Source: DATFVA01 sp963774455 (GTDB lineage Bacteria; Bacteroidota; Ignavibacteria; Ignavibacteriales; Ignavibacteriaceae). From it: a stretch of 64,000 nt of DNA. Under the pieces are notes generated by a model. It had not been told where the DNA came from. It saw only the letters and a list, made by a program, of their open reading frames with translations, and did not search any database. The translations under genes and the position numbers were made by a program. Positions 9,473 through 18,718 of the stretch are shown here, piece by piece; position 1 is the stretch's first letter; every line of letters starts with the position of its first letter. Location: positions 1,178,001 to 1,242,000 of the forward strand of contig CAVZFD010000005.1 of the NCBI GenBank assembly GCA_963774455.1. Reading direction: 5' to 3'.

Positions 9473-9922
9473 TTATATCCCCAGGTACTCTTCAACTACC
9501 GAACGGACTTCCTTTCCATCTGCTTTCCCTTTAAGTTCTTTCATCGCTGCAGGCATCAGTCTGGGAAAGTCTTCCTTTGAAAGGGCTTTAACTTCCTTAG
9601 CTATTCGTTCAACCTCATTTTTTATCTCATCTCTTGAAAGCTGTTTCGGAAGATAATCCTGGAGAATATCCAGCTCTTTCTCTTCTTTCGCCGCAAGATC
9701 CTCCCTGCCGGCATTTCTGAACTGTTCAATAGAATCTTTCCGCTTCTTGGCTGCACTGGTAAGAAGTTTAATCTCCTCCTCGGGATTGAGTTCTTTGCCG
9801 CTTCCGCTTTTCTCAAATTCCAATATAAGTGCCCTTATAGAGCGTATAGTCTCGGTTCTTAATTTATCACCGGACTTCATTGACGATTTAAGATCCTGGT
9901 TAATTCTTTCAGTTAAATTCAT
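9473..9922 (-). CDS. GatB/YqeY domain protein
   Basis: A 149-residue protein matching the YqeY family: MNLTERINQDLKSSMKSGD, then the helical TETIRSIRALI segment and the C-terminal tail KADGKEVRSVVEEYLGI. The domain is also the tail of GatB in the tRNA amidotransferase, where it contacts tRNA; stand-alone YqeY proteins are suspected of a tRNA-related role without firm proof. The ATG at 9922 is preferred over the GTG two codons upstream because AGAGGTG forms the Shine-Dalgarno and would overlap that GTG. It is the first gene of the YqeY-CvpA-MutS2 run and follows a terminator. Confidence 0.87.
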   Translation of the reverse strand: MNLTERINQDLKSSMKSGDKLRTETIRSIRALILEFEKSGSGKELNPEEEIKLLTSAAKKRKDSIEQFRNAGREDLAAKEEKELDILQDYLPKQLSRDEIKNEVERIAKEVKALSKEDFPRLMPAAMKELKGKADGKEVRSVVEEYLGI

Positions 9923-9938
9923 AGACACCTCTTAAATT

Positions 9939-9968
9939 AAAAAAAAGGCAGGTAGTCTAAAACCTGCC
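9939..9968 (-). terminator. Rho-independent terminator after the exbBDD operon
   Basis: Read on the minus strand, a 7-bp GC-rich stem (GGCAGGT/ACCTGCC, 9947-9953 with 9962-9968) and an 8-nt loop are followed by eight T residues. It lies 33 nt past the stop of the last ExbD gene and just before the YqeY gene. Confidence 0.85.
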
Positions 9969-10000
9969 TGCCTCAAACCTAATCAATCTAATCAGGAAAT

Positions 10001-10414
10001 TCAGATTTTGATATTTGCCGAATAGTTAATTCTTAAACAGTACGCCTTTCGAAGTTCCTGCTGGATATCGGTTACAAGTCCCATATCCGTACTTTTATCA
10101 ATTCTTAGCGAAACAATAACATTCGGTAGTTCCTGTCTCTTTGCATACATAATCGGTTCAATTTCATTCAGCTTAACTATACTGTCATTTATCTGAATCC
10201 TTCCACTTTTTCCTACCCAGATATAAGAAATGAGACGTTTATTCTCAATTTTCTCTATTGCTTTCGCTTCAGGTAGTTTGAAGTCTACCAGTACATCCAC
10301 TTCTCTCAGGGTCGTTGTAACCATAAAGAAAAGCAGGAGCATGAATACAATATCCGGCATTGATGCAGTGGGGATTTCCTGTTTTGTATTGGCTCTCCTT
10401 TTTTCAAATTTCAT
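10001..10414 (-). CDS. ExbD/TolR family protein (second of two)
   Basis: A 137-residue ExbD/TolR. A short basic cytoplasmic N-terminus leads into one transmembrane helix (about 20-38) that carries the conserved ion-path Asp21 in SMPDIVFMLLLFFMV. A periplasmic domain follows (IVSLRIDKSTDMGLV, the usual beta-alpha unit). It works with the ExbB homologue to turn proton flow into motion that energises TonB- or Tol-type transport. It is the last gene of the three-gene set, 17 nt after the other ExbD. The two ExbD copies are divergent, so the stator may be a heteromer. No TonB gene is in view. Confidence 0.88.
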   Translation of the reverse strand: MKFEKRRANTKQEIPTASMPDIVFMLLLFFMVTTTLREVDVLVDFKLPEAKAIEKIENKRLISYIWVGKSGRIQINDSIVKLNEIEPIMYAKRQELPNVIVSLRIDKSTDMGLVTDIQQELRKAYCLRINYSANIKI

Positions 10415-10431
10415 TATTCAAACTTTAACTT

Positions 10432-10965
10432 TTATTTTTTTACTGATTCAGGTTCCGCAAGTGATATAATAATCGGTATCTTATCTTTCACAATATCCTG
10501 CTGTTCCGGTACAAGGTCATCATGCTTTTGCCCATACTGCTGATTGGAAAATTCATCCCTAACCTCAAAATATGCCTGCTTCACCTGATCCAAAGCCTGG
10601 ATATAAGTATTATAGTTAGTTCTTCTATCAGTCTTTACAGAAACAATGAGCTTTTTATTAGAAGGAAGATCAATCTTGGAGATTATTCTTGGCTTTAAAT
10701 TATTTTTGATCTGAAATACAGAAACCGGGTTCCCGTCAACAAGAACATCGCCGTTCTCATTAATCAGTATTGCCGCCATCCTGTTTTTATCAACCTTAAC
10801 ATTCACAACTTCATCAGGAGGAACGTATTCAGGCAGGGTTAAACCTATACCCGTATCGACATCTATAACTGTTGCAACAAGGAAAAAAAGCAGTAGAAGG
10901 AATGCGATGTCCGCCATCGAACTCGTCGGTATTGAAGCTTCAGCTATTTTACGTTTTTTTAACAT
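10432..10965 (-). CDS. ExbD/TolR family protein (first of two)
   Basis: A 177-residue ExbD/TolR with the same plan: basic N-terminus, a transmembrane helix with Asp19 in SMADIAFLLLLFFLVATV, and a larger periplasmic domain (VSVKTDRRTNYNTYIQALDQV). A charged C-terminal extension of about 40 residues (from about 138, DEFSNQQYGQK) is absent from its partner. It is 54 nt downstream of the ExbB gene and 17 nt upstream of the second ExbD. Paired ExbD genes behind one ExbB are frequent in Bacteroidota and Ignavibacteria. Confidence 0.88.
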   Translation of the reverse strand: MLKKRKIAEASIPTSSMADIAFLLLLFFLVATVIDVDTGIGLTLPEYVPPDEVVNVKVDKNRMAAILINENGDVLVDGNPVSVFQIKNNLKPRIISKIDLPSNKKLIVSVKTDRRTNYNTYIQALDQVKQAYFEVRDEFSNQQYGQKHDDLVPEQQDIVKDKIPIIISLAEPESVKK

Positions 10966-11019
10966 TGTTAATTGATTTAACCTTGTTAGTTCACATTACT
11001 TTAAAGGAGTTAATGTTTC

Positions 11020-11718
11020 CTAAACTTTACCTTTTGATTTAAGCTCATACAAAGCATCGATAAGTTCGACCGAACTTTCCTCCATATCACCAACAAGTCT
11101 GTCAATTCTGGAGATAAAATAATTGTAAAAGATCTGAAGCAGCATTGCAACAACAAGTCCGAATAATGTAGTCAAAAGGGCTACCGCAATACCTTCAGCG
11201 ACAATTGCCGGTGATATCTGTGCAGCTTCTTTAATAGCATCAAATGCCTGGATCATACCCTGTACAGTTCCTGTGAAACCAAGCATAGGAGCAAGTGTAA
11301 TAAAGGTAGAAATCCAGATCATACCTCTTTCCAGGAAGCTCATTTCAATGCCGCCGTAAGCAATGATTGCTTTTTCTGCTGCTTCGAGCCCTTCGTCTGC
11401 TCTGAGCAGTCCTGCATGAAATACTGAAGCTACCGGACCTCTTGTGTTGCCGCAGACTTCTTTAGCCCGTTCAACACCGCCTTCATCAAGCGCTCTTCTT
11501 ACTTTTACAATAAAACCTTTTGTATTAACTCTTGCTCTCGATAGGGTCCAGAATCTTTCTATTGAGAAAGCTAGTCCAAGTATAAGACAAGCAAGAATTG
11601 GATGCATGAAAATCCCGCCGGCTTCATATTTCTCAGCCAGCCAGTTCAAAGTACTCTGATTTTGATTAGCCTGCGCAATCACAGTAATCATTGCTGAGAT
11701 AATCCCAATAAAGTCCAT
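11020..11718 (-). CDS. MotA/TolQ/ExbB proton channel family protein
   Basis: A 232-residue inner-membrane protein with a hydrophobic segment at about 37-55 and two more at about 133-160 and 174-198. Between them is the conserved core FITLAPMLGFTGTVQGMIQAF, characteristic of the TolQ/ExbB family. It forms the pentameric stator channel with ExbD/TolR. GGAGG is correctly spaced before the ATG. It heads the exbB-exbD-exbD operon, which ends at the terminator at 9939-9968. Whether the system is TonB- or Tol-like cannot be told because neither TonB nor TolB/Pal is nearby. Confidence 0.9.
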   Translation of the reverse strand: MDFIGIISAMITVIAQANQNQSTLNWLAEKYEAGGIFMHPILACLILGLAFSIERFWTLSRARVNTKGFIVKVRRALDEGGVERAKEVCGNTRGPVASVFHAGLLRADEGLEAAEKAIIAYGGIEMSFLERGMIWISTFITLAPMLGFTGTVQGMIQAFDAIKEAAQISPAIVAEGIAVALLTTLFGLVVAMLLQIFYNYFISRIDRLVGDMEESSVELIDALYELKSKGKV

Positions 11719-11868
11719 ATAAAATAACCTCCAATAAAATAGAAAATGTTCTTTTGAGGAGAGATAGGCTCCAATTTATTTTAAAAAGACTTCGTTACAA
11801 TACCTATATCGAAAAACAAAGTCATGAAATATTTAGGTTGAAATTTAACTAAAATTCCAGTTTAATGC

Positions 11869-12567
11869 TTAGAAAAGAGCATTAAATCTTGATTTCACTC
11901 TCAATATATTTCCCGATACAAAGTTAAAATTCTCGAAAAGGCTGTATGCAATATTACCGATTTCTTCGGGTTTTATCAACTTGCTGTAATCTCCGTTCTT
12001 CATCCATTCCCTGTTAGCAGGAGTATCTATGATATAAGGAGCAATTCCATTGGCACTGAGATTAAACGCATTTCCTTCAAGCGAGAGCGTTTTAATGAGA
12101 TGGATCAATCCACTTTTTGATACTCCGTACGCTCCTTTTCCTTGTTCCGGATTCACCCCCGTCTCTGCTGCTGTAAAACAAATTGATCCGCCGGCTGATT
12201 TACCAACCAGTTTTGAAAAATATTTCGCTATGAGAAAATTTGCTTTCAGATTCATATTCATCATCTTATCCCATTCGCCTTCTTCTGTGTCCATAATGTC
12301 TTTTCCTCCGGCAAAGCCTCCTACAGTACTGTACAGGAAGAACAATTTGTCCTTTGATGGTTTAATCTTCTTAAAAGCGGCTTCCACATTTTTCTCTAAA
12401 GAAAGATCCCCGATATTAATTTTCACAACAGGTTGAGCGGAAGTACTCTGTTCTTCAATATTGAAGTCAAAAAGATAAACTTTATCATAATTCTTTTCCT
12501 GCATGACCGCTGTTATGCCCTTTCCAAGGGCTCCGTTTGCACCGAAGATCAGTATTTCTTTTTTCAT
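11869..12567 (-). CDS. Short-chain dehydrogenase/reductase
   Basis: A 232-residue SDR. The N-terminal nucleotide-binding motif is IFGANGALGKG, and the active site is YGVSKSG (Tyr-x3-Lys). Overall it resembles the small dihydropteridine-reductase-like SDRs. The ATG at 12567 is preferred over an upstream start nine codons earlier because GGAGG lies a good distance before it. That start also removes an overlap with the preceding nuclease gene, whose stop is at 12569. It is probably cotranscribed with the nuclease gene. The substrate is unknown. Confidence 0.82.
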   Translation of the reverse strand: MKKEILIFGANGALGKGITAVMQEKNYDKVYLFDFNIEEQSTSAQPVVKINIGDLSLEKNVEAAFKKIKPSKDKLFFLYSTVGGFAGGKDIMDTEEGEWDKMMNMNLKANFLIAKYFSKLVGKSAGGSICFTAAETGVNPEQGKGAYGVSKSGLIHLIKTLSLEGNAFNLSANGIAPYIIDTPANREWMKNGDYSKLIKPEEIGNIAYSLFENFNFVSGNILRVKSRFNALF

Positions 12568-12568
12568 T

Positions 12569-13619
12569 TCAATCCTCCCTCCGTATAACAACAAACTTTG
12601 CAGTTACCGGAAAATGGTCGCTGAATCCTCCCAGATACCTCTTCCCTCCATATGTGGGAAAGGGCGATCCGGCGTATTTGCCTGACTGTTCAACAATAAA
12701 TTCAGGATCGTAAATTTTAAATGACCCACATAAATAGTGGATTTTTTCTCCCGTTAATAATGTATGTGATACTATAATCTGATCGAGCATGTTCCAGTCA
12801 TTCTTGTATTTATAAGTTCCCAGGCCTTCACTATATGATTTATATGCAAGGTTGTATAATTCATCGGGATTATTTTCTGTGAATTTAGCAGGTAGAGAAT
12901 CGCATAATACTGGTTGTGCACGTAAAGTTCCCAGGATTGAATTGTTTGTGGGTTCGTCATTAAAATCACCCATAATAATTATGAATGATGCAGGATTTTT
13001 CAACAATATCCTGTCGACATTTTTCTTTAGTATGCCTGCCGCGGTAATTCTGTTAATTTCAGACTCATTCTCCCCACCTCTCCTGCTTGGCCAGTGATTT
13101 ACGAATATGTGAATTGTATCACTTTTATTATCCAGCAGATCAACTCTTAGGATAAGTCGTGTAGGATATCCATCAGACAAATGAATGGTGTCACCGGTCA
13201 CAGAACTTACTTGAAACAGATCACTTCTGTATATCAATCCGTTATCTATCCCACGGTTATCCGGCGATTCAAGGTATGCGGAAGAATAATTCATTCCCGG
13301 AAGGAACTTACTAATCATACTATCGAGCAATGACTGATGTTCAACTTCAACAACTCCAAGTATATCAGGACCCCTGTTCTCATTCATTGATTTTATTACT
13401 CTTGACGAGGTTATACAGTTTCTTTTCCAGTTTAGCGTCATCCCAGTGTTTAATGCTGTCGGGAAGAAACTCCTCATCATTTTTAAGACTATCGTTTATG
13501 GTATCAAAAAGATTCTCCAGGTTCCATGAAGCCGCAAAAAGTGTATCCTGTCTGCTGTCCTGCGCAAAAGAATTTAAAGAGATGAAGAAAGTGATCAGAA
13601 AAATTGAGAATATTTTCAT
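12569..13619 (-). CDS. Secreted endonuclease/exonuclease/phosphatase-family protein, frameshifted
   Basis: The gene needs two reading frames. The first (ATG at 13619) gives a signal peptide (MKIFSIFLITFFISLNSFA) and the family start ASWNLENLFDT. The second gives the rest: GPDILGVVEVEH (catalytic Glu), FVNHWPSRRGG (His), IIMGDFNDEPTNN (Asp/Asn), MLDQIIVS and the terminal GFSDHFPVTAKF (Asp-His). The frames join near 13397-13406, where removing one base restores LVK-VIKSMNENRGPDIL. All catalytic segments are otherwise intact, so an assembly error or a very recent mutation is likely. The family cleaves phosphodiesters of nucleic acids or related phosphoesters; this one should be secreted. It shares a transcript direction with the SDR downstream. 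Confidence 0.8.
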
Positions 13620-13641
13620 AGTTTTTATGTGGTGGATAGAA

Positions 13642-15465
13642 TTACAATTCGAGCCTTGTTGTAACGCCATGAAGTTTGTTGTACTGCAGCTTGTAAAACC
13701 CAACAAAGTTTGGCGCAAGTTTTTTTAAGGTTGCAAATATCTTCAGCCAGATCTTATTTGTGACTATATCTTCAGAGCCGTAGAAAATAACTTTTTCGGT
13801 TATACCGTTAGCTTTTAATATATGAGGAATATCTACATATTCCATATACCCGGTTTGAATTATTATTCCTGATAATCCCTGTCCTAAGTTGTCAACCTTC
13901 TTGAAAGTAGTACCATAGGGTGAATCAGTAGTTTCTATTGAAACCAATATATTCTGTTCGTAAATAATATTTCCCCTGATTATACAGTGAACAATATACG
14001 GAGGAACGTTATTGAGGTCCTTCGTAAAGAAGAGGGCTGTTCCTTTTATATTATTTCCAAGCCTGTAGATCTGTTCATAGCTCTCCTTGAACACATCAAA
14101 AGTTAATGGACGGAATGAGCGGTACATTGCTTTATGACCCGACGACCATAACTGAATGATAAGGAACGGAAAAAGGGCCATTACGATTGACCAGTAACCT
14201 CCGTGAGGAACTTTATTCATTACTGCAACCAGGTAGAGAAGATCAACTACAAAAACCAGGGTGGCAATTCCCATTTTGACTTTTTTACTTTCAATTTTGA
14301 AAATCCAAATCATAAACATTGCACTGATGGTCATTGTTGCGGTTACTGCGAGTCCGTAAGCCGCAGCCAGGTTGTCCGATTTCTGGAAGAAGAATATCAT
14401 AAACAATACCGCAATCAGCAGCACCCAGTTAACTACACCTATGTAAATCTGCGACTTAAGGTGTGTGGACGTATATTTTACCCTCATCAATGGGAAAATT
14501 CTAGTGGTTATTCCCTGGTATACAAGACTCATAACTGCACTTATCATTGCTTGTGATGCAATTATTGTAGCCAGCAGGGTAAGAATAAGGAAAGGTACAT
14601 AAAAGATGTCTGAAATAGATTTGATCATTCCAAAAAGAACATAACTTGTATTCTGAGAAGAGAGAAGATATGCTCCCTGTCCGAAATAATTTATAATAAG
14701 AGCGAAGAATACAAAATACCATGCGTGCCTTATCGGCTCACTGCCAAGATGCCCCATATCGGCATAAAGGGCTTCACCTCCGGTTGCACACAATATTACT
14801 TCACTTAATACAAAGAAACCTGTCCATCCGTTGTGAAGCATAAACTCGACAGCATAATGAGGACTTATGGCCGCCAGTACTCCCGGCATCCGGGTAAGCG
14901 AATAAATTCCCGACAGCAGCAGTGCCGAAAACCAGACAATCATTATTGGACCGAAGGAGGCTGCTACTTTATCGGTACCGCGTGATTGAAAAGCAAATAG
15001 GAGAATCGTAATACTGCAGGTTATAATTATGATTGTGCTTACATGGATATGACCTATGGACGGAATCAGCTGTAATCCTTCCACAGCGGAAAGGATACTT
15101 ATTGCCGGTGTAATAGCGCCGTCACCCATAAGAAGGGATACGCCTACAAAACCGAGAAATGATGCAAAGCCTGCTCTCCGTCCCGTTTTCACGCTTTTGG
15201 CAAGGATTTCCTTTAACACGATGATTCCACCCTCGCCTTTAATACTGAGACTCATAGCCAGCCAGGCATACTCCACTGTTACAAGTATTATAAGCGACCA
15301 GAAGATGAGCGAAAGCGCCCCCATAAGGTTGGGGTAAGTTGGCGGTGTGAGTGTAAAAATAACGGTTAATGTATATATGGGACTTGTTCCAATATCGCCG
15401 AAAACCAGCCCCATTGCTTTAACAATGTCTTTGAAAGAAGAGAATTTAAAATTGCTTTTAGCCAT
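13642..15465 (-). CDS. kup: Kup-type low-affinity potassium transporter
   Basis: A 607-residue KUP/HAK/KT transporter importing K+, probably with protons. The N-terminal signature is GLVFGDIGTSPIYTL, followed by GEGGIIVLKEIL and about twelve hydrophobic helices to about residue 440, then a cytoplasmic C-terminal domain of roughly 160 residues. The ATG at 15465 directly follows a TTG that could also start; the ATG is preferred. It ends 23 bp before the ATG of the nuclease gene on the same strand. The length is within the family range (about 600-650). Confidence 0.93.
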   Translation of the reverse strand: MAKSNFKFSSFKDIVKAMGLVFGDIGTSPIYTLTVIFTLTPPTYPNLMGALSLIFWSLIILVTVEYAWLAMSLSIKGEGGIIVLKEILAKSVKTGRRAGFASFLGFVGVSLLMGDGAITPAISILSAVEGLQLIPSIGHIHVSTIIIITCSITILLFAFQSRGTDKVAASFGPIMIVWFSALLLSGIYSLTRMPGVLAAISPHYAVEFMLHNGWTGFFVLSEVILCATGGEALYADMGHLGSEPIRHAWYFVFFALIINYFGQGAYLLSSQNTSYVLFGMIKSISDIFYVPFLILTLLATIIASQAMISAVMSLVYQGITTRIFPLMRVKYTSTHLKSQIYIGVVNWVLLIAVLFMIFFFQKSDNLAAAYGLAVTATMTISAMFMIWIFKIESKKVKMGIATLVFVVDLLYLVAVMNKVPHGGYWSIVMALFPFLIIQLWSSGHKAMYRSFRPLTFDVFKESYEQIYRLGNNIKGTALFFTKDLNNVPPYIVHCIIRGNIIYEQNILVSIETTDSPYGTTFKKVDNLGQGLSGIIIQTGYMEYVDIPHILKANGITEKVIFYGSEDIVTNKIWLKIFATLKKLAPNFVGFYKLQYNKLHGVTTRLEL

Positions 15466-15937
15466 CAATACTGCAGTTTGTTCGACGATCCGAATTTAAG
15501 AATAAATTAATTTCTGTAAACTATTCAGGTTTTAATAATTCCACAAACAATCGAGCGAAAGATAATACTTGATCAGACAAATTAAAATTTTACATTTATT
15601 CGTTTAACTGATCCCATTATTCTTCTTTTACCTTTCAATCCGATCGGCTTTTAAATGTTTTATAACTTAATACAATGCTCCTAAAATACATCATGAAACT
15701 CCTTTTTAGAAGTAATTAAGACGTATTCAGGACGTATTCAAGACGTATTCAGGACGTATTCAGGACGTATTCAAATGGTTTGTAGCAACTCCGATGCCTG
15801 AAAACTCTTTACCCCTTTTTATATACAGATACCTGAACTTTTTTATTGAATTTGAAGTAAGTACACTTATTTTTATTTTTGTCCATGATAGAGAATTCTC
15901 CCTTGGCGTCACCTCAGAACTTAACCGATGAGAAAAT
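15466..15937. other. Divergent intergenic region between kup and polA
   Basis: This 472-bp AT-rich stretch separates divergently transcribed kup and polA and must contain both promoters. It holds an 11-bp tandem repeat (listed separately) and a CCGATCGG palindrome near 15639. No ORF with coding character was seen. An open minus-strand frame at the right end overlaps polA but shows no protein-like composition. Confidence 0.6.
15720..15774. repeat. Five tandem copies of an 11-bp repeat
   Basis: Five head-to-tail copies of GACGTATTCAG occupy 15720-15774, two of them with a final A instead of G. The period is close to one DNA helical turn, so the copies present the same face. It lies about 165 bp upstream of polA in the kup-polA divergent region. 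It could be an array of protein binding sites or simple slippage. Confidence 0.9.
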
Positions 15938-18704
15938 ATGAGTAAAAAGTTTGTAATAATTGATGCAATGGCTTTAGCATATAAAGCATATTTCGTCTTC
16001 ATCAACCGTCCTCTTGTATCAACAAAAGGCGAACCCACTTCCGCCGTTTTCGGGTTCCTGAACCAGCTTTTGAAGATACTTGAAGACACAAAACCGAATT
16101 ACCTTTCTGTAGCCTTTGATTCAAAGGAAAAGACTTTCCGTCACGAAAAATTTGAAGGCTATAAAGCATCAAGGGCTGAGATGCCTGAGGATATGATTCC
16201 GCAGATAGCAAGGATAAAGGATATTATCGAGGCGATGAACATCCCTCTCTATATAATGCCTGGATATGAAGCAGATGATATTATTGGCACGGCTGTCTGT
16301 AAGGCAGAGGAAGAAGGACTCGAATCATTTGTCATCACTCCCGATAAGGACTTTAACCAGCTGGTAACAGATAAGGTGAAAATCGTCCGCCCTGGCAAGT
16401 CGACTGAAGAAATTGTCATCTATGACGTTCAAAAAGTTAAAGAAGAATTCGGCTTCGAACCTAAACAGATGATTGACTATCTTGCCCTTATTGGTGATAA
16501 GTCAGACGACATCCCGGGAATAGCCGGTATTGGACCCAAGACTGCTATACCTCTCATCCAGAAGTACGGTTCGGTCGAGGGTATCTATGAGCATATTGAC
16601 GAAATAGAAAAACCGGCGCTCAGGAAAAAACTGGTTGAGGGAGAAGCTAATGCATTTCTGTCCAGGGAACTGGCTACAATTCACTGTGAAGTGCCGCTGG
16701 ATTTTGATTTCGAAAAAGCAAAATTAACAGAACCTGATTTTGATAAGCTCCGTGAAATATTCCTCCAGGTTGAGTTTACAAATCTTTACAGCCGTCTCTT
16801 AAGCTTTTATGAAAGAAACGGCGGGAGTAAAGTCCAGGATATAGATACTATCGCTCCTGATGCAGAAACCTTCGATAAGGCAAAGGTCGATTATATATTA
16901 ATCAAAACCGCTGCAGAAGCTCAGGAATTGGCAGATAAGTTAGAAAAGACAGAACTCTTCGTATTCGATACTGAAACCGATAGTCTCGATCATTTTATGC
17001 TGAAACTGGCTGGAGTTTCTTTCTCAACCAGGGAAAATGAGGGATATTATGTTGCCCTTAATGCTTTTGAGAATGAGAAGGAAATTCCCGAAGCGGTAAA
17101 AAACAGGCTTCCCTTAAGTGATTTCATAAAGATATTCAAACCTGTTTTTGAAAATAAGAAAATTAAAAAGATCTGCCAGAACGGTAAGTTCGATATTTCT
17201 GTCCTCCGCAGCCGCGGTATTGAAGTAGAGAACTTCTATTTCGACACCATGCTTGCGAGCTATGTTATCGATCCCGACCAGAAGCATGGAATGGATGAAC
17301 TTTCAGTAAGGTATCTTAATTATAAGCCTATTCCCCTCTCCGATCTGATCGGGGTGAAAAAGGATCCTTCGAAAATATTTGAGGCTGATCTGGATGCGGT
17401 TTCTAATTACTCCTGCGAAGACTCTGATGTCACTTTCCGGCTTTATAAAAAGCTTGCAGCGGAAATAGAGAAGGAGAAGCTTAATAAAATTGCCTATGAT
17501 ATTGAGTTCCCCCTAGTTCCTGTCCTTGAAGATATGGAAAGGGAAGGCATCAGGATCGATATGGACGCTCTCGTCTCCTTCAGCAAAGATCTCCAGGTGC
17601 TTCTGGATGAGTATACACAAAAGATTTATCATTGCTGCGGCGAACAGTTTAATATTAACTCACCCCAGCAGCTGCAGGTGATATTGTTTGATAAGCTGCG
17701 ACTCAAAACAGGAAAGAAAACAAAAACAGGATTTTCTACCGACGCAAGATCCCTTGAGAACCTTCGCGGGGAACATGAGATTATTGAACTGATTCTCAAC
17801 TTCAGGCAGGCGGCTAAACTGAAGTCTACATACGCCGACTCACTTCCTGCCCTCATTCATCCTAAAACCGGAAGAGTTCATACCTGCTTCAACCAGACGG
17901 TTGCATCAACGGGACGGCTCTCGAGCAATGATCCCAACCTTCAGAATATTCCTATCAGGACAGAAATGGGTAAGGAGATAAGAAAAGCATTTGTACCCCG
18001 CGATAAGGACCACCTGATCCTTAGCGCTGATTATAGCCAGATTGAACTTCGCATCCTTGCGAGCATAACCGGCGATGAGGGACTTACCAGGGCCTTTAAG
18101 AGGCGGTGAAGATATTCACAGAAGCACTGCTGCACTTGTATTCATGGTTGACCCCGAAGATGTAACTCCGGAAATGAGGCGAAGAGCTAAGGAAGTGAAT
18201 TTCGGAGTACTTTACGGGATTGGACCTTTCGGATTGAAAACGCGGTTGGGTATAACACAGGCACATGCAAAAGAAATTATAGAGACTTATTTTAATACAT
18301 TCAAACGCGTTAAACATTTCATGGATGAATCGGTGCTGAAGGCACGGGAGAAAGGCTATTCGGAAACTCTTTTCGGCAGAAGGCGATTCCTCAGGAATAT
18401 CAACAGCAGCAACCGTGTGGTGCGCCAGTTTGAGGAGCGTGTAGCCATAAATATGCCTATCCAGGGTACGGCTGCTGATATGATAAAACTGGCAATGATA
18501 AACATATTCAATGAACTTAATAAAATGAAAGCCCGTTCTAAGATGGTTCTGCAGGTACATGATGAGCTGCTTTTCGATGTTTATAAAGACGAAGCAGATG
18601 ACGTAAGGGAAATGGTAAAGGAAAAAATGGAAAATGCAATTCCTATGAATGTCCCGATAATAGTAGAAACAGGAACCGGCGGCAACTGGCTTGATGCTCA
18701 CTAA
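15938..18704 (+). CDS. polA: DNA polymerase I, interrupted by a +1 frameshift
   Basis: Full-length PolA (921 residues once corrected). The 5'-3' exonuclease domain covers about 1-290 (FVIIDAMALAYKAYF, AYEADDIIGT-type acidic residues). An apparently active 3'-5' exonuclease follows, with FDTETDSLD and the later YSCEDSDVTFRLY. Polymerase motif A is SADYSQIELRILA. The frame then breaks: the first frame stops at TGA 18107-18109, and the second continues from about 18102 with GGEDIHRSTAA, motif B RRAKEVNFGVLYG and motif C QVHDELLFDV. One extra base within 18098-18107 explains it. Every catalytic motif is present, and loss of half the polymerase domain of a repair enzyme is unlikely in a healthy lineage, so a sequencing or assembly error is the first explanation. 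Confidence 0.9.
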
Positions 18705-18718
18705 ATTATTTTGATGCG

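Noticed and set aside
15760..16089. 110-codon open frame on the minus strand over the start of polA
   Set aside because: Lies opposite a confidently assigned polA and shows no conserved domain or codon pattern.
18098..18110. Programmed +1 frameshift in polA
   Set aside because: The site lacks a known slip codon or stimulatory structure, and full-length PolA is normally encoded in one frame; a sequencing error is more likely. Kept only as a minor alternative.
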